DNA from: Chloroflexi bacterium TSY
Lineage (GTDB): Bacteria; Chloroflexota; Anaerolineae; Caldilineales; Caldilineaceae
DNA length: 64,000 nucleotides
Assembly (NCBI GenBank): GCA_019217005.1
Contig: JAHBNG010000074.1
Span: 7,203 to 71,202 of the forward strand
Direction: 5' to 3'
The translations under genes and the position numbers were made by a program. Positions 18,767 through 27,726 of the stretch are shown piece after piece. How positions within the stretch are numbered: the stretch's first letter is position 1; each line of letters begins with the position of its first letter. Below the pieces are notes generated by a model. The model was not told where the DNA came from. It ran no database searches and saw nothing but the letters and a program-made list of their open reading frames with translations.

Positions 18767-20065
18767 ATGAACACAACAAATTCACAAATACTCTATGCGA
18801 AAGCACAGACGTTGATCCCCGGAGGGGTGAATAGCCCTGTACGCGCTTTTGGCAGCGTTGGAGGCACTCCACTCTTTATCGATCGGGGTGACGGCGCAGT
18901 CATGTGGGACGCAGATGGAAATCAGTACATCGACTATGTCCAATCTTGGGGCCCGCTCATCTTAGGACATGCTCACCCGCAGGTCGTCGAAGCAGTGCAA
19001 CAGGCCGCTGTGCAGGGAACGAGCTATGGCGCACCCACTGCATTGGAAAACGAGTTGGCGCAGCTCGTGATCGACACTGTTCCCTCCATCGAGATGATCC
19101 GGTTTGTCAACAGTGGGACGGAAGCGTGCATGAGCGCTCTACGTTTGGCCCGTGCTTACACAGGACGCAGCAAGATCATCAAGTTTGCTGGTTGTTATCA
19201 CGGCCACGCAGACATGTTATTGGTTCAGGCAGGCAGCGGTGTCGCAACGTTGGGCTTGCCAGATTCACCTGGTGTGCCGGCTGCGACGACGGGCGACACG
19301 TTGACGGCACCCTTTAATGATCTGGATGCCGTCCGCCAGCTTTTTGAGCAATATCCAGATGAGATTGCCTGTGCGATGATCGAACCGATTGCGGCCAATA
19401 TGGGCTTTGTTTTGCCAAAAGAGGGTTATCTACAAGGTTTGCGTGACCTGTGCCATGAGTTTGGTGCGCTCTTTGTGTTGGATGAGGTGATGACCGGTTT
19501 TCGGGTGGCACCTGGTGGTGCCCAAGCTGCCTGGAATCTGGATCCGGATATTACTTGCTTGGGCAAAGTGATTGGTGGCGGACTGCCGGTCGGTGCCTAT
19601 GCCGGGAAGCGCAACATTATGGAGACGGTTGCACCAGTTGGCCCCATGTATCAGGCGGGAACCTTGTCAGGCAATCCTTTGGCCATGACGGCAGGACTTG
19701 TCACAATCCGTCTTCTGTTGGAGCCGAATGTATTTGACCAAATTGCAGCCGCAACAAACGAGCTTGTCAGCGGCATCGAAGCAGCAGCCGAGCGCAATAA
19801 TCTGTCGATCCAAGCAGCTCGTGCTGGCACAATGTTTGGTTTCTACTTTCTGAACGAAGCAGATGCCACAATTTTAAATTACGCCGATGCCAAGACGCAT
19901 GCTGATACAGAACGATATGGTCGCTACTTTCATGCCATGTTGGATGAAGGCGTTTATGTTGCTCCTAGTCAGTTCGAGGCTGGTTTTGTGAGTCATGCGC
20001 ATGGGGAGCAAGAAATTCAGATGACTATAGAGGCAGTTGAACGCGTTTTTCAGCGACTAACGTGA
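18767..20065 (+). CDS. hemL: Glutamate-1-semialdehyde 2,1-aminomutase
   Basis: A 432-residue PLP enzyme that converts glutamate-1-semialdehyde to 5-aminolevulinate, the step after HemA. The family pattern is clear: [56 protein letters not shown], and the PLP lysine K267 in [18 protein letters not shown]. The start is taken at ATG 18767; the frame is open about 165 bp further upstream, but that part has no family similarity. GGAG lies 14-17 bp before the ATG, a rather long spacing. It is the last gene of the heme cluster, after a 178-bp gap. Confidence 0.95.
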   Translation: MNTTNSQILYAKAQTLIPGGVNSPVRAFGSVGGTPLFIDRGDGAVMWDADGNQYIDYVQSWGPLILGHAHPQVVEAVQQAAVQGTSYGAPTALENELAQLVIDTVPSIEMIRFVNSGTEACMSALRLARAYTGRSKIIKFAGCYHGHADMLLVQAGSGVATLGLPDSPGVPAATTGDTLTAPFNDLDAVRQLFEQYPDEIACAMIEPIAANMGFVLPKEGYLQGLRDLCHEFGALFVLDEVMTGFRVAPGGAQAAWNLDPDITCLGKVIGGGLPVGAYAGKRNIMETVAPVGPMYQAGTLSGNPLAMTAGLVTIRLLLEPNVFDQIAAATNELVSGIEAAAERNNLSIQAARAGTMFGFYFLNEADATILNYADAKTHADTERYGRYFHAMLDEGVYVAPSQFEAGFVSHAHGEQEIQMTIEAVERVFQRLT

Positions 20066-20999
20066 GACCTGATATACTGGAGAGTTTTTCTGAGAGACAC
20101 TCGGTAGACCGCAATCGTGTCACTTTGTGATACACATCCACGCATCTCTGATATTTACAAAACCCCAGATTTCACTCTGAACCGCGTGTAAAGCTCTCTG
20201 GGGACATTAGGACCAAGACATTTAAATAGACATAAACCATGTGGAGGAGGCTTTCTCTAACGCCGATCTTCGTCGAGTCGTCGCCGCATGAGAGATTACA
20301 CGCAGTAGAACGACCAGAGAGCGTGGTCGAAAGCAATCCGGGAACGCGCCATGACCAGTCTGGTCATACAGAGTACGACAGGCGCGTTCCCGGATTGCGC
20401 CACGCGTTACTTCGTGTAAGAGAGAATGCTGCGCCATACATTGTATTGTTTACTTACATCGACACCTCGGGGTGGTTCAAAATTAGGTTTACACTTTTGA
20501 TATATAGACAAAAATCTATATGAGACCGTTTTCTCTCTGAGAACCGGCGAAATCAGAGAATATAAACGTTCTTTCTGTTTCTAAAAGTGTAAACCTATCT
20601 ATCCAGCTAAAATGAACCACCCCGACACAGGAGAGCCACACGCCATTTAGAGGTCGCGATGTAGGGAAACAACGCAGGTGTCGATGTAATAAAACAGTAC
20701 ATACATGGTGCGCCATGCATGGCGACTCCACGTTATTTAAGTGGTCTTGACTTTAGGACCCCGGTGACTTCTATTTCGACAATTCATTTTTTGCTGCGTA
20801 AATTTAATCTCATCCCCAAACCCGAGTGCCCCGTGACAGAATCTTGTAAGAAACGATCACAGAGGTCTATAGTAAAATATAGTTGTTATTCTATTGATCA
20901 CCTTACAAGGGCCCCGCTTGTCAATCTTTTCGAATGCTCTCAAACCCTTATGAAGGGATCATTTGCAATTGGTTTTGACAATCAACAAAATTCTATTTC
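20066..20999. other. 934-bp intergenic region rich in inverted repeats
   Basis: No gene is supported. The region holds a long imperfect hairpin whose arms include AATCCGGGAACGCGCC (about 20335-20350) and GGCGCGTTCCCGGATT (about 20382-20397). It also holds TTCTCTAACGCC / AGAGAATGCTGCGCCAT segments shared with 2252-2308, the 155-bp MITE at 20469-20623, and a CGCCATGCATGGCG palindrome near 20709-20722. From about 20750 to 20999 nothing was recognised apart from what must be the promoter and leader of the M4 peptidase gene. Confidence 0.6.
20469..20623. mobile_element. 155-bp MITE, family C, copy 2
   Basis: Terminal inverted repeats GGGGTGGTTCA/TGAACCACCCC and inner repeats AGGTTTACACTTTT / AAAAGTGTAAACCT. 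By eye it is identical over all 155 bases to the copy at 54987-55141. The flanks are GACACCTC on the left and GACACAGG on the right, so only the first five bases of a possible 8-bp target duplication agree. Confidence 0.9.
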
Positions 21000-23900
21000 A
21001 TGAATAAGAGTCCCCGACAACTTATCACAACCGTTTTGCTGGCAGGTATGTTTGTCTTTGTGATTCACTTGCCTGCAAGTCAGGTTGGTCATGCTCAGCT
21101 TCCTGTCGAACCTGCCGTAGATACATATACATTCGATGAGAAGCTTATCGATTACAAGAGCATTAGCCCCGTCACGGGCCGCGCAAATTTTGTGCGTTTG
21201 GTTACCCCTTCACAGCCGTTATGGCGTCTACAGCAGACCCCTCTCAACCAGACCGAATTGGTGACGCGAGCACAACAGTTCCTCACATCTGCTAGAGCGC
21301 AGTTGGGGGTGGGTAATTCCTCCAGCGATCTGGTATTGCTCTCTGTAAATGAGGATGGGGCCGGGAATCGTCACGTTACATTTCAGCAAGTTTTTCGGGG
21401 CATCCCTGTCTATGCTGCGTTTGTGCGCGTCCATTTTACGCCGAATGATGACATTAAAGTTGTACAGAGTAACTTTGTTCCGGATCTGGAGCTTCCCGTA
21501 ACCCCGCGGCTCGATGCGGATCAGGCTGCAGACATTGCTCTCGATCAAGTGCTCCGTGGGCCCAGCGAGTTTGGTCACGTGACGCCGCGTGGCTTTCAAG
21601 TTGCCAACAAAGAGCTTATCATTTATCTGCCAAATCTGGGTCGTGGTTTGGTGAGTAGAAGTTACCTTGCCTATCTTATCGAAGTTGGCGTACCTGAGAT
21701 CCACGAACAGGTATTCGTGGGGGCACAAAAGGGCAAGATTCTTGATCGGGTTTCGCTGACGCATCCAATTCTGGACCGTGAAATCTATCATCAATCGATT
21801 TCGTCAGGCGTATTGCTTTGGCAAGAAGGCGACGCGGTTCCCTATACTGGTGAGGGGGCCACAGAAGTCAACTGGTTGATTGACTATAGTGAAGACACGT
21901 ACAACTTCTTTTATACGCTCTCCAATGGCTCATTCGACTCGTGGGACGGGGCGGGGGCCACTATGCAGTCGATTTACGACTTCCGATTTGGTTGCCCAAA
22001 CGCATTCGGTGGCAGCGGAATCACGGGTTTTTGCATTGGCGTAACGTCGGATGACATCATCAGCCATGAGTGGGCGCACAATTATACTATATCGACACAC
22101 AATCTGATCTACCAATGGCAACCCGGTGCCATCAATGAAGCATATTCAGACATTTGGGGTGAGATCGTCGATTGGCTGAATGGAGCGGGATCGGATCTGC
22201 CCGATACGGTGCGTACGACTGGATCGTGTTCAAGTTTAGGCGGTGGCCCCAATCCAAATGACAATTCCTATCGCTGGTTGGTGGGTGAAGACGCCGCCGC
22301 ATTCTCAGCGCCCCTCCGCGATATGTGGACTCCAACCTGTTTTGGCCACCCTGGAAAAGTGTCAGACACCGAATATTGGTGTCAGGAGGGCGATTCAGGA
22401 GGGGTCCACGTTAACAGTGGCGTCATCAATCATGCATTTGCTCTGTTGGTCGATGGAGGAACCTATAATGGACAGACAGTTTCCAGCATTGGTCTGACAA
22501 AGGCTGCGCACATTTACTGGCGTGCGCAGACGCTTTACCAGATGCCAGCCACCAAATTCCCCGATCATGCAGATGCGCTAGAGCAGGCTTGTTTAGATCT
22601 GATTGATCAACCCTTGAGCGCACTCAGCACCGATAGCACCACAATTGTTACGAGCAATGACCGGATTGGGAGTAGTGATTGTCTGGAGGTAACCGATGCG
22701 ATTGCCGCAGTTGAGATGCGGTTCGAGCCAACGCAATGTAACTTTGAGCCAATGTTTTTGCCCGATCCCCCACCCATCTGTAGCGCAACTGAACAAAGCG
22801 TGGAGATATTTGGAACCGACTGGGAAAGCGGCATGGGTAGTTGGCAAGTCGGAACCCGGGAGGTGGCAAAACCGAGGAAGCTTGATACACCGAATTGGAC
22901 AATAGCAAGTACATTGCCGGACGAGCGTGCCGGTAGCGCAGCATTTGTCGTCAACAGTATTGCCTATGGAGACTGTGCCAAGGATGATGAGAGCGCCGTA
23001 TTTTACCTACAGAGTCCAGCGATCCACATCCCTCAAGATAGCGGATCCGCTCATCTGACATTCGAACACTGGATGACGAGCGAAGCAAAGGTGGATGGCG
23101 GGAATGTAAAAATCCGTGTGAATGATGGAAGCTGGACCCTGGTGCCTGATACTTCATTTATGTTCAACGCTTATAATAATACGCTCTTGAGTAGCATTGG
23201 TGGCTCAGCCAACACCAATCCACTTGCCGGTGAGAAAGCATTTACTGGCTCCGATGGTGGAGAGGTTTCTGGCAGTTGGGGACAATCACAGATTGATCTA
23301 ACTGGATTCGTTTCAGCAGGAGATACAATCGAGTTGCGCTTTGAAATGGGGCAAGATGGTTGTGGCGGAGGGATTGGTTGGTATGTTGATGATGTACAAG
23401 TTTCCCAATGTGTCGCTATGCCAACAGCAACCCCAACACAAACATCGACACCGACGGCAACCCCATCATCAACCCCGACATCAACAGCAACCCCAACACA
23501 AACGCAGACCTTGACGCCCACAGAGACTCCCACTAGTGCATCAACCCCTACCTCGACGCCTACACCGACATCTGCATCCATAGAGACTCCAACTCATACT
23601 GCCACTTCTACCGATACACCAGCTACTCAATCTACAGAGACACCCACACCTGTCGAGACGATGACTCCTACGGTGATCGTAACCAATACGCCTACGGAGA
23701 CGCCTCGCCCTACTCAGACAGTGACAGCGACAAAAGCTACGCATCATAGCGCCACCCCAACCGGTACACCGATCCATATACCAGAAATGACAAAAACACC
23801 AACTGTCACATCTACGCCAACCGCGACTTCGAACATGACCGCAGTGAATCCACCAACACCAACCTCAACACAAACTTTGACTCCAACATCAACGCCCCTG

Positions 23901-24005
23901 GAAACCATTACTCCTATACCAAAAGAGACAATTCCGAGTACAGACACAAAGCACCTGAATATGGACGTTTTTCTGCCGTTGATTCAATATGACTCAGAGC
24001 CATAA
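21000..24005 (+). CDS. Secreted M4 (thermolysin-like) metallopeptidase with Thr/Pro linker and C-terminal tail
   Basis: A 1001-residue exported protein. Residues 1-33 form a signal peptide (hydrophobic core TTVLLAGMFVFVI, likely cut after VGHAQ). An FTP/PepSY-type inhibitory propeptide covers about residues 60-250. The peptidase domain has the zinc motif HEWAH (H356, E357, H360), the third ligand E380 in INEAYSDIWGE 20 residues later, and the catalytic His region HVNSGVINHAF. A beta-sandwich domain (about residues 600-800, WESGMGSWQVG...GWYVDDVQV) follows, then about 180 residues of TP/TA/TS repeats, and the tail MDVFLPLIQYDSEP. The tail resembles the end of the protein at 1-2058 and may be a sorting or anchoring signal. 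The gene stands alone between repeat-rich spacers. Confidence 0.9.
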   Translation: MNKSPRQLITTVLLAGMFVFVIHLPASQVGHAQLPVEPAVDTYTFDEKLIDYKSISPVTGRANFVRLVTPSQPLWRLQQTPLNQTELVTRAQQFLTSARAQLGVGNSSSDLVLLSVNEDGAGNRHVTFQQVFRGIPVYAAFVRVHFTPNDDIKVVQSNFVPDLELPVTPRLDADQAADIALDQVLRGPSEFGHVTPRGFQVANKELIIYLPNLGRGLVSRSYLAYLIEVGVPEIHEQVFVGAQKGKILDRVSLTHPILDREIYHQSISSGVLLWQEGDAVPYTGEGATEVNWLIDYSEDTYNFFYTLSNGSFDSWDGAGATMQSIYDFRFGCPNAFGGSGITGFCIGVTSDDIISHEWAHNYTISTHNLIYQWQPGAINEAYSDIWGEIVDWLNGAGSDLPDTVRTTGSCSSLGGGPNPNDNSYRWLVGEDAAAFSAPLRDMWTPTCFGHPGKVSDTEYWCQEGDSGGVHVNSGVINHAFALLVDGGTYNGQTVSSIGLTKAAHIYWRAQTLYQMPATKFPDHADALEQACLDLIDQPLSALSTDSTTIVTSNDRIGSSDCLEVTDAIAAVEMRFEPTQCNFEPMFLPDPPPICSATEQSVEIFGTDWESGMGSWQVGTREVAKPRKLDTPNWTIASTLPDERAGSAAFVVNSIAYGDCAKDDESAVFYLQSPAIHIPQDSGSAHLTFEHWMTSEAKVDGGNVKIRVNDGSWTLVPDTSFMFNAYNNTLLSSIGGSANTNPLAGEKAFTGSDGGEVSGSWGQSQIDLTGFVSAGDTIELRFEMGQDGCGGGIGWYVDDVQVSQCVAMPTATPTQTSTPTATPSSTPTSTATPTQTQTLTPTETPTSASTPTSTPTPTSASIETPTHTATSTDTPATQSTETPTPVETMTPTVIVTNTPTETPRPTQTVTATKATHHSATPTGTPIHIPEMTKTPTVTSTPTATSNMTAVNPPTPTSTQTLTPTSTPLETITPIPKETIPSTDTKHLNMDVFLPLIQYDSEP

Positions 24006-24246
24006 GCGTTTACTTAAGGGTAAATAGGTAGGTCAGTAATGGCGCTTTGCGTCTTCTACGCAAACGGTTCATTGGGATTCGGTGTCTGACGACCAAGCGA
24101 CAGAATACCGACTTACTGAATATCAGTTATTGCTTAAGTTTACACCTATTCATTAAGAACCTACCGGATTCTTCTTCTAATCCTGTAAATCGTGTCCATC
24201 TGTGGATCGACCTAAGGTGAGAAGTGTTGGCGATTGACTCCTAAAC

Positions 24247-24275
24247 TTGCTGGAACGGCAAACAATGAGTATAAT
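24247..24275 (+). promoter_or_regulatory. Predicted sigma-70-type promoter of tRNA-Ser
   Basis: TTGCTG (24247-24252) and TATAAT (24270-24275) are separated by 17 bp and lie 12 bp before the first base of the tRNA. The -10 box is a perfect consensus. Confidence 0.7.
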
Positions 24276-24286
24276 CTGTATCCCTA

Positions 24287-24375
<89 letters not shown>

Positions 24376-24386
24376 TCAAGAACCTA

Positions 24387-24453
24387 TCCGAAAAGTGGTT
24401 ATGAGTCCGACCAGTTTTTCCAGAGAGAATGCATCGTCGCAGAACTTTTCGGA
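24387..24453. repeat. 67-bp hairpin repeat, family D, copy 1
   Basis: TCCGAAAAGT and ACTTTTCGGA form a 10-bp stem around a loop containing AGAGAATGCATCGTCGCAG. A second copy with the same stem and AGAGAATGCATCGTCACAG lies at 25102-25168. This copy begins 12 bp after the tRNA-Ser and may serve as its 3' hairpin, though no T-run follows. Confidence 0.75.
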
Positions 24454-24480
24454 TACGCACGAGATGTAGCTATAAGATTC

Positions 24481-24626
24481 GTGCGTTTTCGTCGCTTCGT
24501 CAGGTGCTGGGTCCTGTGCGGCAGGGCACCGTGAACCCCGTCAGGGCCGGAAGGCAGCAGCGGTAAGCGGCCCGTCCTGGGTGACACAGGGTTGCCTGGT
24601 AAGCTGACGGGGCGTCGAAAGCGCAC
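24481..24626 (+). ncRNA. ffs: Small signal recognition particle RNA (4.5S-type)
   Basis: The conserved SRP domain IV core is clear (GTCAGGGCCGGAAGGCAGCAG), with the GGAAGGCAGC tetraloop/asymmetric loop that binds Ffh. CGTCAG (24498-24503) pairs with CTGACG (24604-24609), closing a molecule of about 112 nt. A further outer helix, GTGCGTTTTCGTCGC (24481-24495) with GCGTCGAAAGCGCAC (24612-24626), extends it, and a TTTTT run follows at 24630-24634 as a likely terminator. The mature ends are not certain. Confidence 0.93.
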
Positions 24627-25101
24627 GAGTTTTTAGTAGAGCGTTTTTGAATTCTAACATTTAGGAACGACGATTCTAATAACTCATCGATGTCATTCTC
24701 GGGTACATCGAGGGCTTGTTCTGTTTGGATACAGACGCATAGCGCCAGCGAAGCCGCAGGAATCTTTCGATGAGTTATTTTATTCCAAACCCTTAGCCTC
24801 CTGAAACCCGCTCGACAACCCTTCGTTTTCCTAACTTGGACAAGTAGCCCAAAATGAGGATTTACTGGTACAATGGTCCAGAATGCCTGATTTGAACACC
24901 CGATTGACCTGTTGGTGATTCACTGGAATCGAGTTTGTCGCTCAGAATCTTTCGACAATTTCACCAAATATAGCCTCTGGATTATTCTGTTTTAAAATCG
25001 TATAGGTGTACGCAATGACGCGAAGTTGCGATCGGCTTGCCTGTTGTAGCTTCGCGTTGAGTTTTGGTATCCTCGTTGAAAGCGGTCTATTTTAGAATGT
25101 A
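24627..25101. other. Intergenic region downstream of SRP RNA
   Basis: No gene is supported. A perfect 13-bp inverted repeat, AATAACTCATCGA (24678-24690) and TCGATGAGTTATT (24767-24779), encloses about 75 bp with the phrase ATGTCATTCTCGGGTACATCG, related to text near 7483-7510. The rest (24780-25101) shows nothing recognisable. Confidence 0.55.
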
Positions 25102-25168
25102 CCCGAAAAGTGGTTGTGAGTTCAACCAGCTTCTCGAGAGAGAATGCATCGTCACAGAACTTTTCGGA
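25102..25168. repeat. 67-bp hairpin repeat, family D, copy 2
   Basis: CCCGAAAAGT...ACTTTTCGGA with the same loop core AGAGAATGCATCGTC as the copy at 24387-24453. The two copies bracket the SRP RNA locus in direct orientation. This one lies about 60-100 bp upstream of the polyphosphate kinase start. Confidence 0.75.
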
Positions 25169-25266
25169 TAAGCACTTAGAGGGAGACTGTATAATTTGAA
25201 CATTCGGTTTTTAGACGGGCTTAGAGAATGCGAGTACCGTTGTGTGCTCGAAAGGTAGCAGGAGAA

Positions 25267-27553
25267 ATGGAGAACACCACGCCCTCAATTGCTGAGAAAA
25301 ATACCTTAAATGGTTTAACAATATCAGAAGCGAACCCTGAGCAAGCAAAAGCGTCGATGGCAATATTGCCTCAGAAGAATACTTCTAGCGAACAAGTGAA
25401 TTTCGTGGTCCAGCCGGTCGTTGAAGTTTTCTCGCCAGAGCAAGATCCGACCGAAATGTCATTAGAAGAGCTTAGCACTTCTCCCGAAATTTATAATCGA
25501 GAGCTCAATTGGCTTGATTTCAATTGGCGTGTTCTGCAAGAAGGACTGGATGATCGAACACCGTTGCTCGAACGCCTACGTTTCCTAGCAATTACGGCGA
25601 GCAATCTAGACGAGTTCTTCCGCAAGCGAGTTGGAGGCCTGAAACGTCAACAAGCTGCTGGCATTGCAAATCTCACTCTACCAGGATGGACGCCGGATTA
25701 TCAACTCAATCTGATTTCGCATAAAGTGCGGCCTATGCTAACAGCACAAAGTAATTGTCTTTATGATGAAGTACTGCCAGCATTAGCGGATCATGATGTC
25801 TATATTCGAGATTATACCGATCTTGAGCAACACCAGCAAGAACATCTGCGTGATTACTATTTGCGCGAAGTCTATCCTATTTTGACACCACTTGCTGTTG
25901 ATTCAGGGCACCCGTTTCCATTTATTAGCAATATGAGTTTGAGTTTGGCGGTATTGTTACAGAATCCAGACAGCGGTGAAACACAATTTGCCCGGCTTAA
26001 AGTCCCTCAGAATCGACCTCGCTGGGTTTCATTGAAAAACCCGATGCATGTTGTACCGCTTGAACAGATCATTATCCATAATCTAGATGTGCTTTTTACA
26101 GGTATGGAGATTGTGGCGGCCCATCCTTTCCGCGTGACACGGAACGCCGATATTGCGCGGAATGAAGAGCAAGCCGATGATTTACTAGAGATGATTAGCG
26201 AAGAGCTACGTGAGCGTCGCTTTGCAGCCAGTGTCCGACTTGAAGTTGATGAATCAATGCCTGAACATATCATTTCGATGCTTCAATACGAGCTTGAACT
26301 GGATGACATAGATATTTATCCCGTGCGGAGTTTACTGGGACTGGCTGACCTGTTTTCGTTGGCCGATCTAAATCTTCCAACTCTTAAGTATAAGCCGTGG
26401 ACACCCGTCGTGCCTCCGAGGTTTGCTGGTTTGGGAAGCAATACACGCCCAGCGGATGTTTTTTCGATTCTGCGGCAGGGCAACATTCTGGTCCACCATC
26501 CATATCATAGCTTTCCAGCGAGCACATTGAAATTTATCGAAGCTGCAGCATACGATCCTCAAGTGTTGGCGATCAAACAAACGCTCTATCGTACAGATGA
26601 CGAGTCTCCCGTAATCGAGGCGCTCATCCAAGCTGCAGAGCAAGGGAAACAAGTGGCTGCCATTGTTGAAGTGAAAGCTCGTTTTGATGAGGCACAGAAC
26701 ATTAGTTGGGCACGAACATTGGAAAATGCAGGGTGCCATGTTACTTATGGATTGGTTGGCCTCAAAACCCATGCCAAATTGTCACTCGTGATTCGCGAAG
26801 AAGAGGATGGACTGCGCGCCTACTATCATGTGGGCACTGGCAATTATCATTCCAAGACAGCCAGTCTATATACTGACATTGGTTTGCTTGGTTGCAAGCC
26901 GGAGTTGGATGCCGATCTGATGGATTTATTTAACTACTTGACGGGGTATAGTCGCCAATCTATGTATCGTAAACTGCTCGTTGCGCCTGTCAATATGCGT
27001 CAGCGTTTCGTTGAATTAATCGACACAGAGATTGCGCATGCACTTGCGGGACGACCGGCGCGAATATTGCTTCAAATGAATGGTCTTGATGATCCTACCA
27101 TGGTTCGCAAACTCTACGAAGCCAGCCAGCCAGGCAGGGGTCTCATGCGATCTGATCGTGCGAGGAAATTGTCGGTTGCGGTCAGGCTTACAGGGGATTA
27201 GTGAGAATATTCGCGTGATCAGTGTGATAGGGCGCTTTTTAGAACATCCTCGCATTTGGTATTTTGAAAATGGGGGCGCACCACGCTACTTTATTGGCAG
27301 CGCCGACTGGATGTCGCGCAATCTAAATCAACGGGTTGAGGCTGTGACGCCGATTGAAGATGAACGTTTGCAGTTGCACATACGCGGTGTATTAGAAACG
27401 CTCGTCAATGATCGCTGGCAGGCGTGGGAACAGATGTCTGATGGACGGTATAGACAGCGACGACCTCCAAGGAGCGATGCAAACCATACACCTACTTTTG
27501 GAACGCATGACACATTAATGGAAGAAATTATGCAAGCAACGATGAAGGTTTAA
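25267..27553 (+). pseudogene. ppk1: Polyphosphate kinase PPK1, frameshifted by a 4-bp tandem repeat
   Basis: PPK1 reversibly polymerises ATP gamma-phosphate into polyphosphate at the membrane. The family start [15 protein letters not shown] and [18 protein letters not shown] are clear. The catalytic-domain motifs [29 protein letters not shown] (active-site histidine region) and [22 protein letters not shown] follow. The first frame ends at 27201 after [11 protein letters not shown]. The family sequence ([25 protein letters not shown]...[16 protein letters not shown]) continues in another frame to 27553. The break is at three tandem AGCC units near 27120-27131; removing one unit restores a continuous frame. 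The start is uncertain: ATG 25267 has AGGAG only 2 bp away, and ATG 25228 is the alternative. It may be a real inactivating or phase-variable expansion, or an assembly error. Confidence 0.85.
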
Positions 27554-27582
27554 AAGCCTTGATTAAGCCTTATGTTTCGGAC

Positions 27583-27690
27583 TAAGGCCATTCCAGAGAA
27601 ATAAATCCCTGATTGACCAAGTCGATTTCTCTGGAATGGCTTGAGCTTTTCCAGATCAAATTAGGGATTTCAATTGTTGGAAAAGCCTAA
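27583..27690 (+). repeat. REP-like double-hairpin repeat, family A, copy 3
   Basis: A 108-bp copy, about three substitutions from copy 2 (8609-8716), with the same two hairpins. It begins 30 bp after the ppk1 stop codon and ends 36 bp before the antiporter start, in the same orientation relative to the upstream gene as the other copies. Confidence 0.85.
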
Positions 27691-27726
27691 TCAAAAATAA
27701 ACAATCATGCTATCTTCAATTAAATT

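Noticed and set aside
23171..23581. A minus-strand frame with Val/Gly/Asp repeats
   Set aside because: It is the complement of the Thr/Pro-repeat linker of the M4 peptidase, an expected by-product of repetitive ACA/ACC codons.
23410..23960. Short regular repeats considered as a CRISPR-like array
   Set aside because: They are in-frame ACA/CCA codon repeats of a Thr/Pro linker without spacers. No CRISPR array or cas gene was seen anywhere in the window.
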